Shown piece after piece: positions 15,339-23,452 of a stretch of DNA of 29,897 nucleotides (within the stretch, counting starts at the first letter, position 1; each line of letters opens with the position of its first letter). The position numbers were made by a program, and so were the translations under genes. Where the stretch lies: the NCBI GenBank assembly GCA_033720735.1, contig JAWWBX010000015.1:1-29897 (forward strand), given 5' to 3'. The notes under the pieces were generated by a model, which ran no database searches, was not told where the DNA came from, and saw nothing but the letters and a program-made list of their open reading frames with translations. The stretch comes from B8-G4 sp033720735. GTDB taxonomy: Bacteria; Bacteroidota; Bacteroidia; Chitinophagales; Saprospiraceae.

Positions 15339-16589
15339 ATGAGTTTACTTGACTTTGTAAAGCGATTGGAACCGGACAAGGAGAAGTATCCCAAACTCCA
15401 CGTGGTCTTCGACGGGTTCTTCACGTTTCTGTACGCGCCCAATTCGGTCACGAAAGGGGGTGTGCACATTCGCGACGGCATGGACCTCAAGCGGACGATG
15501 GTGATGGTGGTGATCGCCCTGCAACTGTGTTATTTGTTCGGCTCGTGGAACATCGGGCACCAGCACTTTGCAGCGCTCGGCGTGCATACGGGTTACCTTG
15601 AGGCACTGCATCTGAAGATCGCGTACGGGCTGATGAAGATCCTGCCGATCTTCATCTGGACGCACATCGTCGGCCTCGGGATCGAGTTTTACTTTGCTGC
15701 GCGCAAAGGCCATTCGATCGAGGAAGGCTTCCTGGTGACAGGGGCGCTGATCCCGTTGATCATGCCTCCCGATATCCCGATCTGGATCCTCTGCCTTGCG
15801 GTGGCATTTGCCGTGATCGTGGGCAAGGAGGCGTTCGGTGGGACCGGGATGAACATCTGGAATATCGCCCTGCTCGCCCGGGTGTTTGTGTTTTTCGCAT
15901 ATCCGACCACGATCTCCGGTGATGAGGTGTGGGTTGCCGGTCTCGAGAGCACGGCGGCCGGCGCAATGGCTGAGTACAGCTGGTGGGAAACAGGGTTCTT
16001 CAATACCATCTTTGAATGGTTTGGCTGGTCGACCTTCGATCCGACGCTGACCGTGGTCGACGGCTATACGGGTGCTACACCGCTGGCACTGGCCTTCCAG
16101 GGGGGATGGGATGCGGTAACTCAGGTATATTCCGAAGGGCAGATGTGGTGGGGAGCGATCCCCGGCTCGATCGGCGAGACCTCCAAGCCGTTGATCCTGA
16201 TCGGTGCGCTGTTTCTCATCGGGATCGGGATTGCGAGCTGGCGGATCATGGCCGGCATGTTATTGGGCGCGGTGGCCATGGCCATGCTCATGAACGCCTG
16301 GGGTGCCACACCATTCATGGAAGTGCCATGGTACTACCAGCTCTACATGGGTAGTTTCTTTTTTGCGATGGCTTTCATGGCCACCGATCCGGTGACGGCG
16401 GCATCCACCAATCGTGGAAAGTGGATCTATGGTTTCCTGATCGGCTTCATCGGCATGATCATTCGTGTCATGAACCCGGCCTATCCGGAAGGTTGGATGC
16501 TGGCCATCTTATTGTTAAACACATTTGCTCCGCTGATCGACCATTACGTTTTGCAGGGCAATATGAAAAGACGTTTGCAACGTGCATAG
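15339..16589 (+). CDS. nqrB: Na+-translocating NADH:quinone reductase subunit B
   Basis: Integral membrane subunit with about ten helices and the ubiquinone/sodium path; carries riboflavin and a covalently bound FMN. The flavinylation motif DGYTGATPLA is at residues 241-250, with T247 as the FMN attachment residue added by an ApbE flavin transferase (no apbE gene is in the window). The N-terminus PKLHVVFDGFFTFLYAPN and the loops PPDIPIWILCLAVAFAVIVGKEAFGGTGMN are family hallmarks. At 416 residues it is of normal length. It begins 42 bases after nqrA, and its last 8 bases overlap the GTG start of nqrC, which points to translational coupling. Confidence 0.97.
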   Translation: MSLLDFVKRLEPDKEKYPKLHVVFDGFFTFLYAPNSVTKGGVHIRDGMDLKRTMVMVVIALQLCYLFGSWNIGHQHFAALGVHTGYLEALHLKIAYGLMKILPIFIWTHIVGLGIEFYFAARKGHSIEEGFLVTGALIPLIMPPDIPIWILCLAVAFAVIVGKEAFGGTGMNIWNIALLARVFVFFAYPTTISGDEVWVAGLESTAAGAMAEYSWWETGFFNTIFEWFGWSTFDPTLTVVDGYTGATPLALAFQGGWDAVTQVYSEGQMWWGAIPGSIGETSKPLILIGALFLIGIGIASWRIMAGMLLGAVAMAMLMNAWGATPFMEVPWYYQLYMGSFFFAMAFMATDPVTAASTNRGKWIYGFLIGFIGMIIRVMNPAYPEGWMLAILLLNTFAPLIDHYVLQGNMKRRLQRA

Positions 16590-17328
16590 TACAGGGTATG
16601 TGATCCGGTTTATTGTCATGATCACCGCTGTAGCGGCCCTGATCCTGGCTGTGATGGCCACTGGATTCAAGGAGCGTCATGACCGCAACGAGGCGCTGTT
16701 CAACAAACGCGCCATCCTTTCGGCCGTCGAAGGCCCGCTGGGGCAGGACGTCGACAATCTCAGTGACGAAGAGATCCAGCAGATCTTTGATCAACAGGTC
16801 GAACAGACCGTGCTCAATATGGACGGCGAGGAAGCAGCCATGTCCGTGATCGAAAGTCGCGGGTACAAGGGCGTCAAGGCGGAGCATATCGACATGGCCA
16901 AAGAGAAAAAACGTCCTGAGCAACAGCGCCTGCGTCCGCTGTTCATCTTCAATCAGGACGGCGAGAAGTACTACATCGTTTCCGTGCGCGGATCCGGGCT
17001 GTGGGATGAGATCTGGGGGAATGTGGCATTGGAAGATGATTTTGAGACCATCGCCGGTGTCTCATTCGACCACAAGGCTGAAACGCCGGGACTGGGTGCC
17101 GAGATCAAGGACAATCCGGCCTTCCCCGCCCAGTTTGTCGGGAAGAAGATCTATGACCGCGATGGAGACTACACCGCCGTGAAAGTCGTGAAGGGCGGTG
17201 CGCGCGATGACTGGAATGAGGTCGACGGCATCTCCGGGGCGACCATCACCGCTGACGGGGTCGAGGAAATGCTGTACCGGGGCATTGGATATTATCGCCC
17301 GTATTTTAATAAAGTGAAGGACAATTAA
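16582..17328 (+). CDS. nqrC: Na+-translocating NADH:quinone reductase subunit C
   Basis: A subunit with one N-terminal membrane helix (VIRFIVMITAVAALILAVMA, about residues 7-26) and a periplasmic FMN domain. The flavin attachment motif DGISGATITADGV is at 215-227, with T221 as the FMN-bearing threonine. AETPGLGAEI is a second conserved stretch of the FMN-binding domain. The start is the GTG at 16582, overlapping nqrB by 8 bases: the resulting MHSTGYVIRF opening matches Bacteroidota NqrC proteins, whereas the ATG at 16618 would cut into the membrane helix. At 248 residues the length is usual. Third gene of the nqr operon. Confidence 0.96.
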   Translation: MHSTGYVIRFIVMITAVAALILAVMATGFKERHDRNEALFNKRAILSAVEGPLGQDVDNLSDEEIQQIFDQQVEQTVLNMDGEEAAMSVIESRGYKGVKAEHIDMAKEKKRPEQQRLRPLFIFNQDGEKYYIVSVRGSGLWDEIWGNVALEDDFETIAGVSFDHKAETPGLGAEIKDNPAFPAQFVGKKIYDRDGDYTAVKVVKGGARDDWNEVDGISGATITADGVEEMLYRGIGYYRPYFNKVKDN

Positions 17329-17354
17329 CCCACCGGGAAATAAATCACAGTACG

Positions 17355-18077
17355 ATGGCTGAGACGACAACTGTACAGGAACCCAAAGTCAAACAGAAGG
17401 TTGAGATCTTCGGCAAGAAGGAACGGCGGCTGATCACAGACCCGCTGAATGACAACAACCCGATCACCGTGCAGGTGCTGGGGATCTGCTCCGCCCTGGC
17501 GGTGACGACCCTCGTGTTTCCCTCTCTGGTGATGACCGTGGCGGTGATCTTTGTGCTGGCGTTTTCCAACCTGATCACTTCATTGCTGCGCAAGGGCATC
17601 CCGAAGCAGGTGCGGATGATCGTACAACTGGTGATCATCGCTACCCTGGTCACCGTGGTCGAACTCACCCTCAAGGCCTTCAACTTCGATGTCTACAAGA
17701 AGCTTTCGGTCTTTATCGGGCTGATCATCACCAACTGTATCATCATGGGACGCCTCGAAGCGTTTGCCATGGCCAACAAGCCCTGGAAGTCGTTTCTCGA
17801 TGGCGTGGGCAACGCGCTGGGATATGGAGCAATCCTGCTCATCGTGGCGTTCTTCCGCGAAGTGTTTGGCAAAGGGACCCTGTTTGCCGGTACGGGTATC
17901 GAAATGAAGATCATCGGCCCCGCTGCCGATTACTGGATCGACACCACGCAGAGCGCGATGTTTGCCTGGTATGCGCCCAACAACCTGATGGTGCTGCCGG
18001 CAGCGGCCATGTTTATCATCGGGATCCTGATCTGGATACAGCGCGGATACAACAGGAAGCTGGTCGATATTTCATAA
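17355..18077 (+). CDS. nqrD: Na+-translocating NADH:quinone reductase subunit D
   Basis: Integral membrane subunit with six helices. It pairs with NqrE to hold an intramembrane iron-sulfur cluster between inverted half-helices. The candidate ligands are C45 (VLGICSALAVT) and C128 (IITNCIIMGRLEAFA), each in the position conserved in NqrD. RLITDPLNDNNPITVQ precedes the first helix as in other NqrD proteins. At 240 residues it is about 20-25 longer than many homologues because of a charged N-terminal tail (AETTTVQEPKVKQKVEIFG). It starts 26 bases after nqrC and 18 bases before nqrE. Confidence 0.96.
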   Translation: MAETTTVQEPKVKQKVEIFGKKERRLITDPLNDNNPITVQVLGICSALAVTTLVFPSLVMTVAVIFVLAFSNLITSLLRKGIPKQVRMIVQLVIIATLVTVVELTLKAFNFDVYKKLSVFIGLIITNCIIMGRLEAFAMANKPWKSFLDGVGNALGYGAILLIVAFFREVFGKGTLFAGTGIEMKIIGPAADYWIDTTQSAMFAWYAPNNLMVLPAAAMFIIGILIWIQRGYNRKLVDIS

Positions 18078-18095
18078 ACAGACAAGCACAGAGTC

Positions 18096-18713
18096 ATGGA
18101 GCTGTTCAACATATTTATCAAGTCGGCATTCATCGAGAATATGGTGCTGGCCTACTTTCTGGGGATGTGCTCATACCTGGCCGTCTCCAAAACGGTCAAG
18201 ACCGCCTTCGGACTGGGCCTGGCCGTGATCTTCGTGCTCGGTATTACCATGCCGATCAACTGGCTGATCAGTGAGTTCCTGCTCAGCGAGAATGGCCTCT
18301 TCGGCACCGACCTGACATTCCTGCGGTTCATCCTGTTTATCGCGGTGATCGCCTCGATGGTGCAACTTGTAGAGATGGTGATCGAGAAGATGTCGCCCGC
18401 ACTCTACAATTCACTGGGGATCTTTCTGCCGCTGATCACCGTCAACTGCGCCATCCTCGGGGGGTCATTGTTCATGGTCTCACGCGAGTACAACTTTAGC
18501 GAGTCGGTGGCCTTTGGACTGGGCGGCGGGTTTGGCTGGTTTCTGGCGATCATCGCCATTGCAGCCATCCGTGAAAAGATCCAGTATTCAGATGTGCCCG
18601 CTCCGCTGCGGGGCCTTGGCATGGCTTTCATCCTGACCGGACTGATGGGTGTGGCCTTTATGAGCCTGATGGGCATCGACCCGGCGGCCTTTACTTCAGC
18701 AAATGGTGGATAA
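18096..18713 (+). CDS. nqrE: Na+-translocating NADH:quinone reductase subunit E
   Basis: Integral membrane subunit homologous to NqrD but inserted in the opposite orientation. Six helices are visible across 205 residues, the standard length. C25 (YFLGMCSYLAVS) and C118 (LITVNCAILGGSLF) are the conserved cysteines thought to complete the iron-sulfur site with NqrD. The opening FIKSAFIENMVLAYFLGMCS and the middle SVAFGLGGGFGWFLAI are characteristic. It starts 18 bases after nqrD, and nqrF follows 16 bases after it. Confidence 0.97.
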   Translation: MELFNIFIKSAFIENMVLAYFLGMCSYLAVSKTVKTAFGLGLAVIFVLGITMPINWLISEFLLSENGLFGTDLTFLRFILFIAVIASMVQLVEMVIEKMSPALYNSLGIFLPLITVNCAILGGSLFMVSREYNFSESVAFGLGGGFGWFLAIIAIAAIREKIQYSDVPAPLRGLGMAFILTGLMGVAFMSLMGIDPAAFTSANGG

Positions 18714-18729
18714 GAAACTGTAGCAGACC

Positions 18730-20031
18730 ATGGTCATTGTATATTCGATACTCGTTTTCAGCCTTGTTATTCTTGCCTTGTCATTCATGTTGATCGCCGC
18801 CCGGCGCCGACTGGTCCCGCAGGGCAACGTCAAGATTGTCATCAACGGGGATACGGAAAATCCCCTCGAGGTGCAGCCCGGCTCAACGCTGCTGTCGGTC
18901 CTCTCGGACCAGAATATTTTCCTGCCCTCGGCCTGTGGTGGCGGCGGTACCTGCGCCATGTGTGAGTGCCATGTCGACAAAGGTGGAGGCGATGTCCTGC
19001 CCACCGAGCTCAACCACCTGACCCGCAAGGAAGTCGCCGAGAATATGCGCCTGTCGTGCCAGGTCAAGGTGCGCGAAGACATGGAGATCAGGGTGCCCGA
19101 AGAGATCTTCGGTATCAGGAAATGGGAATGCGAGGTGGTCTCCAATTACAATGTGGCCTCATTTATCAAGGAGTTTATTGTCCGGTTACCGGACGGGGAG
19201 ATCCTGGATTTCAAGCCCGGTGGCTATATTCAGATCGATGTACCGGAGATTACCGTCCACTATAAGGACTTTGATATTACGGCACATCCCGAGCACCACG
19301 ATGATCCTGAGAAGTTTAAAGAGGAGTGGGATCAGTGGAAGCTGTGGGATCTGACGATGGTCAACGACGAACCCCAGTTCAGGGCCTACTCCATGGCCAA
19401 TCACCCGGCTGAAGGTAATATCGTGATGCTCAACATTCGTGTTGCGACGCCACCGTGGGACAAGAAGACCAACAACTGGATGGCGGTCAACCCGGGCGTC
19501 TGTTCGTCCTATGTGTTCGGTCTCAAGCCGGGCGACAAGTGCACGATTTCAGGGCCCTACGGTGAGTTCTTTATCAAGGACACGGGCAAGGAGATGGTCT
19601 ATATCGGTGGTGGGGCCGGCATGGCGCCGCTGCGGTCACACCTGTTCCACCTGTTCCATACGCTGAAGACCACGGATCGCAAGATCTCCTATTGGTACGG
19701 CGGGCGATCGAAGCGCGAACTGTTTTATGTCAACCAGTTCCGTGCTCTGGAGAAGGAATTCCCCAATTTCAGCTTCCATATTGCGCTTTCGGCTGCATTG
19801 CCGGAGGACAATTGGGTCGAGAAGAAATCACTGGACGATCCCGAAGGTGATGGGTTCGTCGGCTTTATCCATCAGGTCCTGCTCGACAACTACCTCAACC
19901 ACCATCCCGAGCCCGAAGAGATCGAGTACTACTTCTGTGGTCCGCCGCTGATGAATGCCGCAGTGATCCGCATGCTCGACGAGCTGGGTGTGCCCGAGGA
20001 GAATATCGCCTTCGACGACTTTGGAGGGTAG
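18730..20031 (+). CDS. nqrF: Na+-translocating NADH:quinone reductase subunit F
   Basis: The NADH-oxidising subunit and electron entry point of the pump. Its 433 residues comprise an N-terminal membrane helix (about 3-23), a [2Fe-2S] ferredoxin domain with ligands C69, C75, C78 and C110 (SACGGGGTCAMC...LSCQ), an FAD-binding barrel with RAYSMANHP, and an NADH-binding domain with VYIGGGAGMAPLRSH and YYFCGPPLMNAAV, ending in AFDDFGG. All cofactor motifs are intact. It is the last gene of nqrABCDEF; a short palindrome overlaps its stop codon, and marC is convergent just beyond. Confidence 0.97.
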   Translation: MVIVYSILVFSLVILALSFMLIAARRRLVPQGNVKIVINGDTENPLEVQPGSTLLSVLSDQNIFLPSACGGGGTCAMCECHVDKGGGDVLPTELNHLTRKEVAENMRLSCQVKVREDMEIRVPEEIFGIRKWECEVVSNYNVASFIKEFIVRLPDGEILDFKPGGYIQIDVPEITVHYKDFDITAHPEHHDDPEKFKEEWDQWKLWDLTMVNDEPQFRAYSMANHPAEGNIVMLNIRVATPPWDKKTNNWMAVNPGVCSSYVFGLKPGDKCTISGPYGEFFIKDTGKEMVYIGGGAGMAPLRSHLFHLFHTLKTTDRKISYWYGGRSKRELFYVNQFRALEKEFPNFSFHIALSAALPEDNWVEKKSLDDPEGDGFVGFIHQVLLDNYLNHHPEPEEIEYYFCGPPLMNAAVIRMLDELGVPEENIAFDDFGG

Positions 20032-20044
20032 ACTTGCGAAGTCT
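20030..20044. repeat. AGACTT-GCG-AAGTCT palindrome between nqrF and marC
   Basis: A perfect 6-bp inverted repeat with a GCG loop, beginning inside the nqrF stop codon and lying in the 18-base gap to the convergent marC. It might act as a weak bidirectional terminator, though it has no T-run and the stem is short. The same AGACTT-N3-AAGTCT core occurs twice near 28.7 kb, which suggests a repeated genomic element. Confidence 0.5.
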
Positions 20045-20049
20045 TAGTC

Positions 20050-20619
20050 TTACACCCCCAGATTCCCTTTAAACATCTGGATCGCGATCGCGATCAGCAG
20101 GATGCCAAATACCTTCCGGAGCGTATTCTTGAGTTCCTTTGACATCTTGCGCTCAAGCCAGCCACTGGAGCGCAACACCAGGTAGATCAGGATCAGATTG
20201 ATCACGATACTGGCGAGGATATTCAACGCCGAGTGATCGGCGCGCAGGGAAATCACCGTGGTGAGCGTACCGGCGCCGGCCAGGATGGGAAAGGCGATAG
20301 GCACGATCGAGCCCGAACTCGACTGGTCCTCAAAGTCGCGAAAGATGCGGATCCCGAGTACCATTTCCAGTCCGATAAACAAAATGATCAGCGACCCGGC
20401 CAGGGCAAACGAACTGACTTCTACCCCAAAGAGACCTAGCAAGGCCGTCCCAAAGAACAGGAAGGCGACCATCAACATACCCGCAGCAATCGTCGAGGTC
20501 GCCGCGTGGACCCGCATGCCCTTTTGCTTCATGTCGAGGATGACCGGCAGGGAGCCAATAATGTCGATCACAGAGAACAGGATCAGACTCGTCGTCAGAA
20601 TTGCTTTTACACTCAGCAT
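20050..20619 (-). CDS. MarC family integral membrane protein
   Basis: A 189-residue inner-membrane protein of the MarC/UPF0056 family with six hydrophobic helices. Recognisable pieces are LFSVIDIIGSLPVILDM in the first helix, FALAGSLIILFIGLEMVLG, and the short P-rich helix SIVPIAFPILAGAGTLTTVIS that is nearly invariant in the family. The biochemical function is not established; the once-proposed role in antibiotic resistance was not supported, and transport is only suspected. The ATG at 20619 gives a normal N-terminus. It is convergent with nqrF and divergent from the Lrp-type regulator across a 150-base AT-rich gap. Confidence 0.92.
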   Translation of the reverse strand: MLSVKAILTTSLILFSVIDIIGSLPVILDMKQKGMRVHAATSTIAAGMLMVAFLFFGTALLGLFGVEVSSFALAGSLIILFIGLEMVLGIRIFRDFEDQSSSGSIVPIAFPILAGAGTLTTVISLRADHSALNILASIVINLILIYLVLRSSGWLERKMSKELKNTLRKVFGILLIAIAIQMFKGNLGV

Positions 20620-20623
20620 ATCA

Positions 20624-20671
20624 GAACATATTTACATCATCAACTATACTCAGAATGACACGAATATGTTC
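20624..20671. promoter_or_regulatory. Spaced inverted repeat upstream of marC
   Basis: GAACATATT (20624-20632) and its exact reverse complement AATATGTTC (20663-20671) flank 30 bases in the AT-rich gap between divergent marC and the Lrp-type gene. The spacing is close to three helical turns, so the two arms could be bound by a dimer or a looped protein; the adjacent Lrp/AsnC regulator is the obvious candidate. This is inference from position only. Confidence 0.3.
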
Positions 20672-20736
20672 AAAAAAGAATCATAAATACATGAAATGAT
20701 CTGTTAGAATGTCATAAATTATGAAATAGATATATA

Positions 20737-20746
20737 TTGACGTCAA
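20737..20746. promoter_or_regulatory. TTGACGTCAA palindrome, possible Lrp-type operator
   Basis: A perfect 10-bp palindrome 23 bases before the TTG start of the Lrp/AsnC gene. A second short dyad, ATTG-N5-CAAT, follows at 20747-20759. Lrp-family regulators commonly repress their own gene by binding AT-rich dyads over the promoter, so autoregulation is plausible but untested. Confidence 0.35.
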
Positions 20747-20769
20747 ATTGGTAATCAATCCCTGTAGAA

Positions 20770-21252
20770 TTGGCTGTTGAGAATCAATTTGACAGTACAG
20801 ATTATCGCATTGTTGAAGCGTTGACCCGCGACGCCCGGGTGCCCTTTTCGCGGCTGGCGGAGCGGTTAAACGTCTCCAACTCACTGATTCATCAGCGCGT
20901 CCGCAAACTGGTTGACGCCGGCTTGCTCAAGGAGGCCGTCTACCAGGTCGACACCGAGAAGCTGGGTTATGAGACCAGCGCCTATTGCCAGATCATGCTC
21001 AAGGAAGGCCGGGCGCTGCGTGCCGTGGTGGAGCAGCTGAAAAAGATCCCGGAGATCGTCGAATGTGTGAATATTGCCGGGCGCTACGCGATCATGGTCA
21101 AGCTGTTTACCGTCAACAACAGTCACCTGCGGGATATCGTCTACGATCAAATACAAACCATTGAAGGGGTGGAGGGGACCAACACCGTGATGAGCTTCGA
21201 GACCGCTTTTTCACGTACTGTCCCGATCCCCGGAATCACCAAAACAGAATGA
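20770..21252 (+). CDS. Lrp/AsnC family transcriptional regulator
   Basis: A 160-residue DNA-binding regulator of the feast/famine type. The N-terminal winged helix-turn-helix spans about residues 8-55: FDSTDYRIVEALTRDARVPFS is split by the usual turn and followed by the recognition region RLNVSNSLIHQRVRKLVDAG. The RAM ligand-binding and oligomerisation domain (65-150) includes the typical AGRYAIMVKLF strand. Such proteins sense amino acids and assemble as dimers to octamers. The start is a TTG at 20770; no in-frame ATG precedes it, and the protein begins just before the conserved FD-DYRI segment. Palindromes lie directly upstream. metG follows 58 bases later, but control of metG or marC is only a possibility. 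The ligand is unknown. Confidence 0.92.
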   Translation: MAVENQFDSTDYRIVEALTRDARVPFSRLAERLNVSNSLIHQRVRKLVDAGLLKEAVYQVDTEKLGYETSAYCQIMLKEGRALRAVVEQLKKIPEIVECVNIAGRYAIMVKLFTVNNSHLRDIVYDQIQTIEGVEGTNTVMSFETAFSRTVPIPGITKTE

Positions 21253-21273
21253 ACATGAGACACAGCTACAGCG

Positions 21274-21281
21274 TATCTTCG
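21274..21281 (+). promoter_or_regulatory. Possible -7 promoter element for metG
   Basis: TATCTTCG differs from the Bacteroidota TAnnTTTG consensus at one base and lies 29 bases before the metG ATG. No convincing -33 TTTG is present at the usual distance. If real, metG has its own promoter in addition to any read-through from the regulator gene. Confidence 0.3.
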
Positions 21282-21310
21282 CACTCTGAACGTATTAAAC
21301 GCAACATCCC

Positions 21311-23446
21311 ATGATGCATCCGGCCAGGTATCTGGTGACCTCGGCATTGCCGTATGCCAACGGCCCGGCCCACGTAGGTCACCTGACAGGCGCGTACATT
21401 TCTGCGGATATCTATGTGCGGTTTCTGCGGATGCTGGGCAAAGACGTGGTCTTTGTCTGTGGATCAGATGAACACGGGGCCGCGATCACCATGCGCGCCA
21501 AGAAGGAAAGCGTGACACCGGCGGAGATCGTCGACAAGTACCATGCCATGCTGGAGGAGGCCATGCAACGGCTGGGGATGTCCTTTGACATCTATCACCG
21601 GACTACCGCCGCACTGCACCACGAAACAGCGCAGGAGTTCTTTCGCACGCTGCATGCCAATGGCAGCTTTATCGAGCAGGAAACAGAACAGTATTTTGAC
21701 GAGAAGGCCGAGCAGTTTTTGGCCGACCGCTATATCAAGGGCACTTGTCCGCGGTGCAGTCATCCCGAGGCATATGGCGATCAGTGCGAGAACTGCGGAA
21801 GTTCACTGAGTCCTACCGACCTGGGCGATCCGGTGTCTACCCTGACCGGTGAACGCCCGGTTCTGCGCAAGACGAAGCACTGGTACCTCCCCCTCGACGA
21901 GGCGGAAGGATGGTTGCGAACCTGGATCGAGGAGGGCACTCTCGATGGGGAAGAGCACCATGACCCGGCACTGTGGAAAAACCATGTCCTGGGACAGTGC
22001 AAATCCTGGTTTGATGGCGGTCTCCAGCCGCGGGCCATCACCCGCGATCTGGACTGGGGGGTTGATGTGCCGCCGGAGATCGAGGGGTCGGAAGGGAAGA
22101 AGCTCTATGTCTGGATGGATGCGCCGATCGGCTACATTTCGGCTACCAAACAATGGGCGGCAGACCATGGCAAAGACTGGAAGCCGTACTGGCAGGACCG
22201 GGAAACGGCACTCGTGCATTTTATCGGCAAGGACAATATCGTTTTCCACTGCCTGATCTTCCCGGCCATCCTCAAGGCACATGGCGGTTACATCCTGCCG
22301 GTTAATGTGCCGGCCAACCAGTTCATGAATCTGGAGGGCGACAAGATCTCCACTTCGCGCAACTGGGCGGTGTGGGCACACGAGTACCTGGAAGACCTGC
22401 CGGACAAGGAGGATGTGCTACGCTACTACCTCACCAAGAACATGCCGGAGCAGCGCGACAGCGAGTTTACCTGGAAGGGGTATCAGGAGGCCAACAACAA
22501 CGAGCTGGTCAACAACCTGGCCAATTTTGTGCACCGGGTCATCGTCCTGACCAACAAGTACTACGACGGGGTCGTGCCGGATTTTGACGAAGACTGCACC
22601 GTCAACAGTGCCTCAGGCAGTGACCTGCCGTCCTGGCACGAGTCTGAAATACTGGACCTCCACGATCAGCTCGACGCGGTATTGCACGAGGTGTTGACGT
22701 TTGAGTTTCGTTCTGCACTGACAAAGCTGATGGCGATCTCTGCTTCCGGCAATCAGCTGCTGCAATTTAATGAGCCGTGGAAGATCCAGAAGGAGGACCC
22801 GGAGACCGTCAGGGTGGTGATGAACCTCGGGCTGCAGTATGTGACTGCGTTGAGCGTGGCCATGTATCCGTTCCTGCCATTCACGTCGGCCAGGTTGCGG
22901 GACATGCTCAACCTGCCGGACCTGGCGGACGGAGACTTTGCGGACATGATGCTCAAACTGGCCGAAGGCGAACTGTTGATCCCTGCCGGTCACAAGATCG
23001 AGAAGGGCAAGCATCTCTTCGAACGCATCGACGATCATGTCATTCAGGAGCAAATGGACAAATTGCAGCGCAGCCGTGGTGATGGCAGCGGCAACAGCCA
23101 GCCGGGCGTGCCGATCAAGTCCGAGATCTCCTACGATGACTTTGCTAAACTCGACATGCGGACTGCTACCGTGTTGCACGCCGAACCCGTAGAGAAAACC
23201 GACAAGCTGCTCAAGTTGCAGCTAGATCTCGGTTTTGAGCAACGGACGGTCGTGTCCGGGATCGCCAAACAGTTTTCGACGGATGACATCGTCGGCCGCA
23301 AGGTCGTTCTATTAGCAAACCTGGCGCCACGCAAGATTCGCGGGGTTGCATCGCAGGGCATGATCCTGATGGCCGAGGATGCCGAGGGACGCCTGTCATT
23401 GATCGCCCCCGAACCCTCCTGGGAAGATGGCAGCCAGATCAGCTGA
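21311..23446 (+). CDS. metG: Methionyl-tRNA synthetase
   Basis: Charges tRNA-Met in the cytoplasm. At 711 residues it is the long form with a C-terminal tRNA-binding domain. The class I signatures are HVGH (21-24, the HIGH motif) in PYANGPAHVGHLTGAY and KISTS (345-349, the KMSKS motif) in LEGDKISTSRNW. A zinc knuckle has C146, C149, C159 and C162 (CPRC...CENC). The anticodon-binding helical domain spans about 370-560, and the EMAP/Trbp111-like domain about 608-711 (FAKLDMRTATVLHAEPV, ASQGMILMAE). Two consecutive ATGs at 21311 and 21314 can start it. lnt begins 6 bases after the stop, so they are probably co-transcribed. Confidence 0.98.
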   Translation: MMHPARYLVTSALPYANGPAHVGHLTGAYISADIYVRFLRMLGKDVVFVCGSDEHGAAITMRAKKESVTPAEIVDKYHAMLEEAMQRLGMSFDIYHRTTAALHHETAQEFFRTLHANGSFIEQETEQYFDEKAEQFLADRYIKGTCPRCSHPEAYGDQCENCGSSLSPTDLGDPVSTLTGERPVLRKTKHWYLPLDEAEGWLRTWIEEGTLDGEEHHDPALWKNHVLGQCKSWFDGGLQPRAITRDLDWGVDVPPEIEGSEGKKLYVWMDAPIGYISATKQWAADHGKDWKPYWQDRETALVHFIGKDNIVFHCLIFPAILKAHGGYILPVNVPANQFMNLEGDKISTSRNWAVWAHEYLEDLPDKEDVLRYYLTKNMPEQRDSEFTWKGYQEANNNELVNNLANFVHRVIVLTNKYYDGVVPDFDEDCTVNSASGSDLPSWHESEILDLHDQLDAVLHEVLTFEFRSALTKLMAISASGNQLLQFNEPWKIQKEDPETVRVVMNLGLQYVTALSVAMYPFLPFTSARLRDMLNLPDLADGDFADMMLKLAEGELLIPAGHKIEKGKHLFERIDDHVIQEQMDKLQRSRGDGSGNSQPGVPIKSEISYDDFAKLDMRTATVLHAEPVEKTDKLLKLQLDLGFEQRTVVSGIAKQFSTDDIVGRKVVLLANLAPRKIRGVASQGMILMAEDAEGRLSLIAPEPSWEDGSQIS

Positions 23447-23452
23447 TAGCCC

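Noticed and set aside
15339..20031. Rnf complex instead of Nqr
   Set aside because: NqrA, NqrB with TGAT and NqrF with its ferredoxin/FAD/NADH domains are present in the order nqrABCDEF; no RnfB or RnfC is seen.
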